Below are positions 25,641 through 32,872 of a stretch of 64,000 bases of DNA, piece by piece. This stretch comes from Bacillus oleivorans (GTDB lineage: Bacteria; Bacillota; Bacilli; Bacillales; JC228). The DNA is taken from assembly GCF_900207585.1 (NCBI RefSeq), contig NZ_OAOP01000001.1, forward strand, positions 434,001 to 498,000, in the 5' to 3' direction. Each line of letters opens with the position of its first letter. The stretch's first letter is position 1. The position numbers were made by a program, and so were the translations under genes. Below the pieces are notes generated by a model that searched no databases, was not told where the DNA came from, and saw only the letters and a list, made by a program, of their open reading frames with translations.

Positions 25641-25911
25641 CTCTCTACTGGTACAGCTATACGAAAAGGACTTTTTCGGGGCCATTAGCCAGTTGTGCAA
25701 TATCTGGACGATATACCCATCGTATCGCCATCTCGAATCATCGAATAGTTTCAATCAAGACACGGTGACTATTCGCGTGAGGGATATCGAAACAAAAACT
25801 GAAAAAAAGACAGTGACTATGAAAGGTTTACGTGCAAAACTTCCGATTGTCCCCAATAAAGACTGCCCCTCTATGAATGACTGTGCACCGGAATTGGAAA
25901 GAAAATACTGA
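25549..25911 (+). CDS. Possible small hypothetical protein of about 120 residues
   Basis: Not recognised. The frame is open from well upstream through the tandem repeat (CILTADKAIEY then CILTAEKAIEC) to 25911. The N-terminal start is uncertain: TTG 25549 has only a weak AAGG, and a later ATG in DIMLSSLLVQLYEKDFFG is possible. The C-terminal part has a Cys pair (NKDCPSMNDC). The single-base length difference between repeat copies means slippage could switch the N-terminal frame. It could be a real small protein or a decaying fragment. Confidence 0.4.
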   Translation: MCQKEGCILTAEKAIECFVSERGAYYDIMLSSLLVQLYEKDFFGAISQLCNIWTIYPSYRHLESSNSFNQDTVTIRVRDIETKTEKKTVTMKGLRAKLPIVPNKDCPSMNDCAPELERKY

Positions 25912-25982
25912 AAATGGGAATATATTTTGTTTCAAATTTCAAAAAAATTCTAGTAGACTGATAGGGGGAAGGAGGAATGAGA

Positions 25983-27443
25983 ATGAAGAATATGTATCGA
26001 ATTTTAGCCATCAGTACTTTAATTCTTGTAGTAAGTACTGTGAATGTTTTTGCGAGTACGTTTCCAGATGTAAGTACAGACAGTCGCTTTTATGATGAGA
26101 TTATGTATCTATCAAACAATGAGATTATAACAGGATTTCCAAGTGGAGAATTTCGTCCAGGAGACAAGGTGACACGTGCAGCCGCTGCAATTATGATTGG
26201 AAGAGCACTTGGGTATGACGGTGAGCAAAGAGAAACTAGCTTCCCAGATGTTCCCAAGAGTAGCAAGGCTTCCGGATATATTCAACAAGCATATGAAAAC
26301 AACATTATTTCTGGATACCCAAACGGGGAGTTTCGACCTGGTAGCTATGTAACACGTGGGGAAATGGCGATTTTTATAGCAAGAGCATACTCACTCTCAG
26401 AGGAAGAAGTTGTACCATTTAGTGATGTGTCTGTAAACATGAGTTCCTTCTCTTCCATTAGAAAAATTATTGCCTTCGGTGTAACTACTGGCTATGAGGA
26501 TGGAACCTTTAGATCGGATCAGCATATAACAAGGGAGCAATTCTCTGCTTTTTTAGCAAGAGCAGAGAGTGACCAGTTCAGATTAGCTGTAAACAAATGC
26601 GGTTACGATCCTTCAACCCGTGTGAATCCAGACTTCCAGACCATGAATTGCTTGCTTACAAAAGCAGCTCAAGAGTCAGAGTTTCCAATCCCACCTGAGA
26701 TTGTAAAGGCGGTTGCATCTGTTGAGAATAATGGCTGGAAGCATTTTAATTCGAATGGAGAGCCAGTTATTAGTGATGATGGCGGAATCGGACTTATGCA
26801 AATTACCAATACTGCTGGATATGATGTAGATAGGTTGAAATATGACCTTAATTACAATATCCAAGTCGGTATTGAGTTCTTGGTAAATAATTTTAAACGT
26901 ACTGATTTACCAAGAATCAATGATCATGATCCGACTAAGCTAGAAAGCTGGTACTTTGCGGTAATGGCTTACAATGGAACCGTTCCTTCCAATAGTCCAT
27001 TTTATCAGGAAACAGGGGAAAGAAATCTGAATGCTTATCAGGAAAAAGTGTATAGAGTGTTAAGGGATTTTGGCCAGTTAGATACTAATATCCATTCGAT
27101 CCCGATGACCTCTGATGATTTTCAGTATGACGGGAATTCTAGTGAGCCAATTGTATTCCTTAAAAAGTCTTACCAAATGGATACAAACCTATTAAAATCA
27201 ACAAAACAGTTGTTCAAAGTCGGAGATGTAGTAAGATACGAGGGCTCTGGTCTTCGCTCGATCCCTAGCACAAACGGGGCATTAACTCCAACAAACTCCA
27301 GTGATTTAATGACCATTATCAGTGCACCATTATACGACTATCAATCTACATCTAGTAACCAATTTATTTGGTATCCTGTTGAGGTTACTAAGAATGGCAA
27401 AAAGATAAAAGGTTATATTGCGTCACAGTATATAGTTCAATAG
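25983..27443 (+). CDS. Cell-wall protein: signal peptide, three SLH domains, lytic transglycosylase (SLT) domain, SH3-like tail
   Basis: About 486 residues. The signal peptide ends NVFA-ST. Three S-layer homology domains follow (FPDVSTDSRFYDEI with ITGFPSGEFRPGDKVTRAA; FPDVPKSSK with ISGYPNGEFRPGSYVTRGE; FSDVSVN with TTGYEDGTFRSDQHITREQ). They anchor the protein to pyruvylated wall polymer. The SLT domain (about 225-345) has catalytic Glu in KAVASVENNGW and GGIGLMQITN. The end, VGDVVRYEGSGLRSIPS to GYIASQYIVQ, is SH3-like. ATG 25983 is chosen over 25977 because AAGGAGG is 7 bases upstream. It probably cuts peptidoglycan glycan strands during growth or germination. Confidence 0.88.
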   Translation: MKNMYRILAISTLILVVSTVNVFASTFPDVSTDSRFYDEIMYLSNNEIITGFPSGEFRPGDKVTRAAAAIMIGRALGYDGEQRETSFPDVPKSSKASGYIQQAYENNIISGYPNGEFRPGSYVTRGEMAIFIARAYSLSEEEVVPFSDVSVNMSSFSSIRKIIAFGVTTGYEDGTFRSDQHITREQFSAFLARAESDQFRLAVNKCGYDPSTRVNPDFQTMNCLLTKAAQESEFPIPPEIVKAVASVENNGWKHFNSNGEPVISDDGGIGLMQITNTAGYDVDRLKYDLNYNIQVGIEFLVNNFKRTDLPRINDHDPTKLESWYFAVMAYNGTVPSNSPFYQETGERNLNAYQEKVYRVLRDFGQLDTNIHSIPMTSDDFQYDGNSSEPIVFLKKSYQMDTNLLKSTKQLFKVGDVVRYEGSGLRSIPSTNGALTPTNSSDLMTIISAPLYDYQSTSSNQFIWYPVEVTKNGKKIKGYIASQYIVQ

Positions 27444-27447
27444 TATT

Positions 27448-27516
27448 GAAACAGAGGGACGGTTCTTTTGTTTCACTATTGAATTCAGAAACAGGGGAAC
27501 ACTCCCGTTCAGCCCT
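27448..27516. repeat. GGGACGGTTCT repeat plus a decayed second copy
   Basis: GAAACAGAGGGACGGTTCTT (27448-27467) ends in TTTGTTTCAC, five bases after the preceding stop codon. A decayed neighbour, GAAACAGGGGAACACTCCCG, follows at about 27487. Confidence 0.7.
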
Positions 27517-27592
27517 GGCGGCAAACCAACTCTTAGTCAAAACCCCAGTCCATATCGAAATGATTGTTGAGATAGAGCAGACCGGGCCTAAC

Positions 27593-27684
27593 AAAAAAAG
27601 AAGTAACCAATCCGCCGATTTAAGTGTGGGAGAAAGTTACTTCTTTTTATATTGGTTTTATTTTGCACTAGATACTGTATGACC
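27593..27684 (-). pseudogene. 3' remnant (last eight codons and terminator) of an EamA/DMT transporter gene
   Basis: On the minus strand 27684-27658 reads GHTVSSAK and stop, matching the GDHAVSSAK end of the intact transporter gene at 32873. A hairpin with arms AAAGAAGTAAC and GTTACTTCTTT (27597-27646) follows, as it does behind the intact gene (32811-32862). The rest of the gene is missing. Either a duplicated transporter was deleted here, or the gene-end plus terminator was copied as a unit. Confidence 0.6.
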
Positions 27685-27701
27685 CCCAGAAACCATAGGT
27701 G

Positions 27702-27731
27702 AAACATAGGGACGGTTCTCATGTTTCATCT
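27702..27731. repeat. GGGACGGTTCT repeat, single copy
   Basis: GAAACATAGGGACGGTTCTC followed by ATGTTTCATC. It lies 11 bases before the TTTTTAAACAAACG palindrome. Confidence 0.7.
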
Positions 27732-27741
27732 CAAAGGCCAT

Positions 27742-27767
27742 TTTTTAAACAAACGTTTGTTTAAAAA
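27742..27767. promoter_or_regulatory. Perfect 26-bp palindrome centred on AAACAAACGTTTGTTT
   Basis: The core AAACAAACGTTTGTTT with flanking TTTTT/AAAAA is perfectly self-complementary, the form of a TetR/AcrR-family operator. No TetR gene is in this window. A partial copy is at 10558-10573. It lies 280 bases upstream of the nucleotidase-like gene. It could also be a transcription-blocking hairpin. Confidence 0.5.
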
Positions 27768-28046
27768 GGTGAAACTGTTGGATTAAAGGGGATTTTTATC
27801 AAGGTGGCTTTGAAATAAAGTCGATTTTCTCAAATAGTTTTTAAGGGAAACGTGTCAGCTCCAGCTTCTTTTACACCAGCCTAGTTTTGTGAAATAAAAA
27901 GAAGTAGTCCTTTATTTGGTGAAATTGGCTAAATTTCACCCGTTTTTAAAATTTTCTCAATACTATATTAACACTCTGCATGTACACTTTTGTAGAACAT
28001 GCATGAATGGACCCAAATCCCTCACTATAAATAGAAGGAGGATACA
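27768..28046. other. Gap before the 5'-nucleotidase-like gene
   Basis: Low complexity AT-rich DNA with several GTGAAA/TTTCAC motifs (27770, 27928, 27946). No ORF is convincing. The RBS AGAAGGAGG at 28033-28041 serves the gene at 28047. Confidence 0.35.
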
Positions 28047-29561
28047 ATGAAACGAATAGCTGCTGTTCTGTTAAGCTTTACTTTTGTATTACATATTTTT
28101 ATGTTTGGAACGAACAGTGTATTTGCCAATGAAAATCCTAAAAAAGCAACGGTTCTTTATTTTAATGATGCTCATGAAATCAGCCCTGTTGTGAATTCCT
28201 ATGGTGACCGCGGCGGAGTGGCAAGGTTAAAAACGGTGATTGATAGAGTAAGAGCAGAAAATCCAAAGACCATCGTGACTTTCGGCGGGGATCTAGGGGG
28301 AGGTACTCTCTTCGGCGGAGTTTTTCAGGGATACCCCATGGTTGAAGCTTTTAACAGAATGAATCTTGATCTTGCCAATTTTGGTCAGCATGATTTCGAC
28401 TTTGGCTCAGAAGTGACAAAAGACTTAGTGGCTCAATCTGATTTTCAGTGGATATCCTCCAACTTAACGGATGCTGCAGGAAATTCTTTCGCAAATGTTC
28501 CTGCCTACATGATTTACAATATAAAGGGAATCAAAATTGGATTCATTGGACTAACCGATGATATGAATACGACCACACAAGATGGAAGTGTGATTCAGCA
28601 GGATTTGATCGAATCTGCCAAAAAAGCAGTGAAAGAGATAAAGGAAGCAAGAAAAGTAGACGTCATTATCGCCTTAACCCAGGAATCGCTCGAAAAGGAC
28701 AGAATCCTCTTGGACGAGATTCCGGAAATTGACGCTGTCTTCACTGAAGAAAAAGCGGAAAATCAATCCTTTATCTATCCTCATGGCGATCGTTTTATCC
28801 TCGCTCCTGAAGGAAATATCGGTTCTGTTATTCGTCTCGATATTATCAAGCATAAAAAAGAAATTAAACTTCAGCCAGAGGTAATAGAAGTAGACCATAC
28901 CGTCCCGGAAGATCCGGAAATGAAAGAATTCGCTGACTATTACCAGAACAAATTGGAAGAGGAATTAGGAAAAACCGTTGCGACAGTAGAAACCCCACTA
29001 TTGTATGGTGAAAATCATGAATCCAGAAACCAGGAAACGAATATCGGAAATTTCGTAGCTGACAGTTACCGTGCTTACTTCAATGCGGATATAGGATTAA
29101 TGAATGGCGGGGGGATCCGTTCAAGTATCGAAGCGGGGGACTTTACGCTTCGGGATGCTTATACAATCCTCCCTTTCCGCAATAAAATTGTGCTGGCAAA
29201 AGTAAGCGGCGAAACAATCCGTGCAGCTCTCGAAAATGGAGTCTCTAAAGTGGAAAGTCTAGGCGGCGGATTTTTACAGGTTTCCGGAATACAATATTCC
29301 TATCGTCCATCCAACCCTGTTGGAGAACGGGTGGAAGAGATCTTTATAAATCAAGTACCTCTTGATCCCAAAAAAGAATATCTGGTCGCTCTGCCAAATT
29401 ATATCTATAACGGGGGAGACGGATATAACTTCAGCGGCAGTGAAACAATCGTCGCTGAAGAAAATGCCCGTACGGACGCTGAGGTATTAATTGAATATGC
29501 AAAGTCTCTTAAGGTAATCAGTGTCGAAGCAGAAGGAAGAATAACTGTCCTGAGTAATTAG
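28047..29561 (+). CDS. Secreted 5'-nucleotidase/UDP-sugar hydrolase family protein with a degenerate metal site
   Basis: 504 residues with a signal peptide (about 27 residues, NSVFA-NE). The N-terminal metallophosphatase domain keeps NDAHE (Asp41, His43) and GGDLGGG (Asp82). However, the usual GNHEFD is GQHDFD (Gln114), the usual (S/T)H is TQ (Gln212), and the GGHSH ligand loop is replaced by TEEKAEN. The C-terminal nucleotide-binding domain is intact: ETNIGNFVADSYR, MNGGGIRSSI, PFRNKIV and NGGDGYNF. In E. coli UshA the equivalents of the lost residues bind the second metal. It may be a pseudo-enzyme or nucleotide-binding protein, or act with one metal. Confidence 0.85.
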   Translation: MKRIAAVLLSFTFVLHIFMFGTNSVFANENPKKATVLYFNDAHEISPVVNSYGDRGGVARLKTVIDRVRAENPKTIVTFGGDLGGGTLFGGVFQGYPMVEAFNRMNLDLANFGQHDFDFGSEVTKDLVAQSDFQWISSNLTDAAGNSFANVPAYMIYNIKGIKIGFIGLTDDMNTTTQDGSVIQQDLIESAKKAVKEIKEARKVDVIIALTQESLEKDRILLDEIPEIDAVFTEEKAENQSFIYPHGDRFILAPEGNIGSVIRLDIIKHKKEIKLQPEVIEVDHTVPEDPEMKEFADYYQNKLEEELGKTVATVETPLLYGENHESRNQETNIGNFVADSYRAYFNADIGLMNGGGIRSSIEAGDFTLRDAYTILPFRNKIVLAKVSGETIRAALENGVSKVESLGGGFLQVSGIQYSYRPSNPVGERVEEIFINQVPLDPKKEYLVALPNYIYNGGDGYNFSGSETIVAEENARTDAEVLIEYAKSLKVISVEAEGRITVLSN

Positions 29562-29564
29562 GTG

Positions 29565-29593
29565 GAAACAGAGGGACGGTTCTCATGTTTCAG
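29565..29593. repeat. GGGACGGTTCT repeat, single copy
   Basis: GAAACAGAGGGACGGTTCTC then ATGTTTCAG, three bases after the stop codon of the nucleotidase-like gene. Confidence 0.7.
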
Positions 29594-29703
29594 AACAAAT
29601 CATATGGGACTGTTCTTATTGGCTAGTAATAGCTTTGTGACCCAAGATTGGTCAATATAAATGGACTTTTTCAGTGACTTAACTCGTCCTTAAATCGGGA
29701 AAG

Positions 29704-29744
29704 AAAAAAGCCTTGCAGAATCTCTTTTGCAAGGCTTTAATTTT
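29704..29744. terminator. Bidirectional terminator hairpin
   Basis: AAAGCCTTGCA (29707-29717) pairs perfectly with TGCAAGGCTTT (29728-29738) around a 10-base loop. Plus-strand tail AATTTT; minus-strand tail TTTTTTC. It ends transcription from the nucleotidase-like gene. Confidence 0.8.
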
Positions 29745-29977
29745 GTGACTGTTTTAAACATCTGCCTAAACTTTTCCTTCGGAATCTTATTCCATTATAC
29801 CCCCCTAATTCCGTAAATCTTCCAGCAACTTATTGCAGTGAACGTGATGAGAAGTGATGAATAATCAAGTAGTCACATTGGAACACTATTTTCGGAGAAA
29901 GAAAATGGAAATCATTCATTTATTTAGGTTATTATATATTATACGGCTGAAATAAAGTACTACTATAGGGGGACTAT
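29745..29977. other. Leader/promoter region of the TerC gene
   Basis: About 230 AT-rich bases. I looked for a yybP-ykoY manganese riboswitch, which often precedes TerC genes, and found no convincing conserved core. No ORF is present. Confidence 0.35.
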
Positions 29978-30724
29978 ATGGAATTATCTTTATTATTAGA
30001 GTATGGCTGGGTTTTACTTGTATTGATTGTACTGGAAGGTTTATTATCGGCTGATAATGCTTTAGTTTTAGCTATCATGGCGAAGCATTTACCAGAAGAA
30101 CAGCAAAAAAAGGCGCTTAATATTGGCTTGTTAATGGCCTTTATATTTAGAATTGGTGCGATCTTTATTATTTCTTTCCTTTTCCACGTTTGGTGGATTC
30201 AAGCGATCGGAGCTGCTTATTTGATCTTCATCGCTTTGAAACATTTATTGAGAAGAGACCACGGTGAAAAAGACATGCAGGGAAAAAGCTATGGGATGAC
30301 GGTTGCCCAAATTGCCTTAGCCGATATCGCTTTTGCTGTAGATTCTATCTTAGCGGCGGTTGCTCTAGTACTTGCCTTGCCAGATACGCCAATGATTGAA
30401 ATAGGAGGTATGGATGGCGCCAAATTTATTGTGATTGTACTAGGTGCCATTGCAGGATTGATCGTTATTCGATTTGCCGCAGGGTTCTTTGTTAAAATTT
30501 TGACAACACGCCCTGGTTTAGAAACGGCTGCCATGCTCATTGTCGGTTGGGTCGGAATTAAGCTATTAATGCATACCCTTGCCCATCCAGCATTGCACAT
30601 TATTCCCCACGATTTTGTCGAAGGACCAATTTGGAATACAATCTTTTGGTCGGTTATGCTGCTTATTGCCGTGGGTGGCTGGTTTTTATCTAAAGATAAA
30701 GGGACAACTGACGAAGCAAGATAG
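29978..30724 (+). CDS. TerC-family integral membrane metal-ion transporter
   Basis: 248 residues with about seven membrane helices. The paired acidic motifs of the family are present: LEGLLSADNALVLAIMAKH in helix 1 and ADIAFAVDSILAAVAL in the second half, plus a GWVGIKLLM segment. Bacillus TerC proteins (YceF and YkoY relatives) export manganese and help metalate secreted proteins. An HGEKD loop near residue 90 is a plausible metal contact. It is monocistronic between repeats. Confidence 0.88.
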   Translation: MELSLLLEYGWVLLVLIVLEGLLSADNALVLAIMAKHLPEEQQKKALNIGLLMAFIFRIGAIFIISFLFHVWWIQAIGAAYLIFIALKHLLRRDHGEKDMQGKSYGMTVAQIALADIAFAVDSILAAVALVLALPDTPMIEIGGMDGAKFIVIVLGAIAGLIVIRFAAGFFVKILTTRPGLETAAMLIVGWVGIKLLMHTLAHPALHIIPHDFVEGPIWNTIFWSVMLLIAVGGWFLSKDKGTTDEAR

Positions 30725-30808
30725 GGTGAAACGGAGGGACGGTTCTTGTGTTTCACCCTCAATTAGAAACAAGGGGAAACAAGGGGACGGTTCTTGTGTT
30801 TCTTTTTT
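30724..30808. repeat. Two GGGACGGTTCT repeats in the same orientation
   Basis: The first copy is framed by GGGTGAAAC and GTTTCACCC, an added 9-bp stem. The second has GAAACAAGG in tandem before GGGACGGTTCTTGTGTTTC, then TTTTTT, so it could terminate the TerC gene. Confidence 0.75.
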
Positions 30809-31158
30809 ATTGTAGGACGAGACTTAAAATGGTAGCTTTTTGAATGTGCACAGAATTTTAGATTCAAAACTAATTCCTGCCCAACATTGGTGCTAAAAAA
30901 GTGAATCTTCTATAGTAAACCTTTTTTGCACTCAATCTTTCACGATCTAAAGCACGCACTTTCTTGGCTTATTTTCGAGAGGAAGGAAAAACTCCGAAAC
31001 TTAAATTTTCAATATTGCACAAGAATTTATTGTATCTGCATCATTTAATTACCATATTACGAAAAATTATAAAAAAATTGAGGGAATGATGGGTAAAAAG
31101 TCTTGATTTTGTCGAAGTATGTAGTATTATGTAAGTTAGTTAATACTTACCATTAAAA
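30809..31158. other. Gap before the c-di-GMP riboswitch
   Basis: About 350 bases without an ORF. TTGATTTTGTCGAAG followed by TAGTATTATGT at 31102-31132 is a possible promoter for the riboswitch transcript. Confidence 0.4.
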
Positions 31159-31159
31159 A

Positions 31160-31251
31160 ACGTAATAGGGCAAACTTACTGAAAGGTAAGGACGCAAAGC
31201 CACGGGCCTACTGTCATCTTCCCAATGACTATGGCAGCCGGGTTGCCGAAG
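31160..31251 (+). ncRNA. Cyclic di-GMP-I (GEMM) riboswitch aptamer
   Basis: The conserved GEMM-I elements occur in order: AGGGCAAAC (31167-31175), the tetraloop GAAAGGT (31181-31187), GGACGCAAAGCCACGGGCCTA (split at 31190-31210), a variable P3 arm, and GCCGGGTTGCCG (31236-31247) forming the receptor helix. A terminator follows at once and then an EAL-domain gene, the classical target. It senses c-di-GMP and switches transcription of the phosphodiesterase and PilZ genes. Confidence 0.93.
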
Positions 31252-31258
31252 TAGTTGA

Positions 31259-31292
31259 GGTCTATGCTCTTTTTCGGCATAGTCCTTTTTAT
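31259..31292 (+). terminator. Riboswitch expression-platform terminator
   Basis: CTATGC (31262-31267) pairs with GCATAG (31277-31282), followed by TCCTTTTTATTT. It lies 11 bases after the aptamer and 29 bases before the EAL gene start. Its 5' arm region, TTGAGGTCTATGC, could alternatively pair with aptamer sequence. Confidence 0.8.
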
Positions 31293-31320
31293 TTGTTAAG
31301 GGGTTGAAGGGGGGAAACAG

Positions 31321-32031
31321 TTGCTGTTAAACAAAATTATAGAAGATGAAATGTTTTTTCATCATTATCAGCCAATTTACAACTTAAAGGAGGATCGAAT
31401 AACGGGTTACGAAGTGTTACTACGATCAACAGATTTTTCAAATCCGGAAACAGTATTTTTTACAGCACAACAAGAAAAAAGGCTTTATGAATTAGATTCG
31501 CGGTCCATTCATAAAGCCATCTTAACCTACCAAACGGCAGGCTTCTCTAAAAAAGAAGGTCATTTGTTCATCAATATCTTCCCATCGACATTATTGAACA
31601 ATAAATTCCCTTCTTTTATATATAATATTATGAATGATGGCCTATTGACAAATCAACAAATAGTTTTTGAAATTAGCGAAAGAGAAAAAATAAGTGATGT
31701 TAATCTATTAAAGGAAACTTTACATCATTTTAAGAAATTGGGATTTCAATTTGCCATTGATGACTTTGGCAAAGGGTATGCTGATATTGAAAAAATTATT
31801 GAGTTGGAGCCGGATTATTTAAAACTCGATAAATATTTTTCTGAAAACCTGCATAGCTCGAAAAAGAAACAAGTGTTTATAAAAAATATTTTAAGGTATT
31901 GTAACCATTTTAATATTGAATTGATTTTAGAAGGTCTTGAAAACTCTCTCGATTTATCCATTTCCAAAAAACTCGGTATCCCATTGGGACAAGGTTATAA
32001 GTTGGGAAGACCTAACTTATTATCTGTGTGA
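31321..32031 (+). CDS. EAL-domain cyclic di-GMP phosphodiesterase
   Basis: 236 residues, a stand-alone EAL domain with no sensor domain. Signature residues: YEVLLRS (Glu31; EVL for EAL), NIFPSTLL (Asn), FEISERE (Glu), AIDDFGKGYAD (Asp pair), LKLDKYF (Lys), LEGLEN (Glu) and GQGYKLGRP. The metal and catalytic residues appear complete, so hydrolysis of c-di-GMP to pGpG is likely. TTG start with RBS AAGGGGGG. It is controlled by the c-di-GMP riboswitch just upstream, giving a feedback loop, and is followed by a PilZ gene. Confidence 0.9.
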   Translation: MLLNKIIEDEMFFHHYQPIYNLKEDRITGYEVLLRSTDFSNPETVFFTAQQEKRLYELDSRSIHKAILTYQTAGFSKKEGHLFINIFPSTLLNNKFPSFIYNIMNDGLLTNQQIVFEISEREKISDVNLLKETLHHFKKLGFQFAIDDFGKGYADIEKIIELEPDYLKLDKYFSENLHSSKKKQVFIKNILRYCNHFNIELILEGLENSLDLSISKKLGIPLGQGYKLGRPNLLSV

Positions 32032-32041
32032 GGTTAAGGAA

Positions 32042-32575
32042 ATGCTATATGCTCTTATTTTGGAAACGAGCGTCATTACCGCTATGGTTGTATATTATTT
32101 TTTGAATAAAAAAACAAATCGAGAGAGACAAAAAGAAATCATTTCTTCAAAAAGTAATTTAGATTCAAGTACACCACATGTATCTGAAATGGAACAAATC
32201 AATCGAAGAAAATATCACAGAGTAAAAGTTGAGAATATTGGATGTATGATCCAATTCATCGACTTTGGAACAAATAAATTAAAACCTTTAGTTAATAAAA
32301 TGGTAGAGGCAAATATCGAAGACATAAGCGTAGGTGGCATGAGGATAACCACTTGCATTGATTTGCCTGTACAAAACCAGGTAATCTCCGAAATCACTTT
32401 TGTAATAAAAAATCAAGAATTTATTTTACAATGTGAATTTGTTCGTAAGGAAGCGAAATTTGAAAGCAATCTTATTCATTATGGAATTAGATTTCCTGGA
32501 GTAAGCAAAAATGATGAAAATCGTTTAGGACGCATTATTAATGAATTAGAACTATCTAAGAAGATAATTAGTTAA
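32042..32575 (+). CDS. Membrane-anchored PilZ-domain c-di-GMP-binding protein
   Basis: About 177 residues. An N-terminal membrane helix (LYALILETSVITAMVVYYFLN) is followed by a PilZ domain with the RxxxR switch (NRRKYHRVKV) and EDISVGGMRI, the (D/N)xSxxG motif. Start ATG 32042 is preferred; the longer frame from 31937 runs inside the EAL gene and has no RBS. It likely acts as a receptor for the c-di-GMP pool controlled by the upstream phosphodiesterase. A terminator follows. Confidence 0.85.
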   Translation: MLYALILETSVITAMVVYYFLNKKTNRERQKEIISSKSNLDSSTPHVSEMEQINRRKYHRVKVENIGCMIQFIDFGTNKLKPLVNKMVEANIEDISVGGMRITTCIDLPVQNQVISEITFVIKNQEFILQCEFVRKEAKFESNLIHYGIRFPGVSKNDENRLGRIINELELSKKIIS

Positions 32576-32611
32576 TGATCTAAAAAGGCTAATGAAAAAA
32601 TGAATGTTGTT

Positions 32612-32650
32612 AAAAGCTGCCAGTTTAACAGACTGGCAGTTTTTATTATT
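32612..32650 (+). terminator. Terminator of the EAL-PilZ operon
   Basis: CTGCCAGT (32617-32624) and ACTGGCAG (32632-32639) flank a 7-base loop, then TTTTTATTATTTTT. Confidence 0.9.
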
Positions 32651-32659
32651 TTTGAGGGG

Positions 32660-32728
32660 GAAACGGAGGGACAGTTCTCGTGTTTCAATTGGGTGAGATG
32701 GAAGCAAGGGGAGGGTTCTTTTGCTTCT
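32660..32728. repeat. GGGACGGTTCT repeat plus a variant copy
   Basis: GAAACGGAGGGACAGTTCTC has one base change from the core. A second variant, GAAGCAAGGGGAGGGTTCTT, ends in GCTTC with compensating change of the outer GAAGC/GCTTC arms. The paired change suggests that the hairpin matters. Confidence 0.65.
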
Positions 32729-32810
32729 TTTTTTCTTTTGTAAGAAGAGGGGATGGAGCCACTTACTTGCAGTTATATTTACAAAAGAATAACGGATAAG
32801 TAATAAAACC

Positions 32811-32862
32811 AAAAGAAGTAACTACCCCTACCTAACCAGATATCGGGAAAGTTACTTCTTTT
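32811..32862 (-). terminator. Terminator of the DMT transporter gene
   Basis: AAAAGAAGTAAC (32811-32822) and GTTACTTCTTTT (32851-32862) form a 12-bp stem 11 bases past the minus-strand stop codon. A related copy sits at 27593-27648. Confidence 0.75.
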
Positions 32863-32872
32863 TAAATTGGAT

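Noticed and set aside
27446-27682. 78-codon ORF after the SLH/SLT gene
   Set aside because: Its start lies in a GGGACGGTTCT repeat and its end in a transporter 3' remnant on the other strand; no RBS.
29745-29977. yybP-ykoY manganese riboswitch upstream of the TerC gene
   Set aside because: Looked for because TerC genes often have one, but no matching conserved core was visible.
30579-30815. 78-codon ORF overlapping the end of the TerC gene
   Set aside because: Overlaps a clear gene in another frame and its tail is encoded by repeats.
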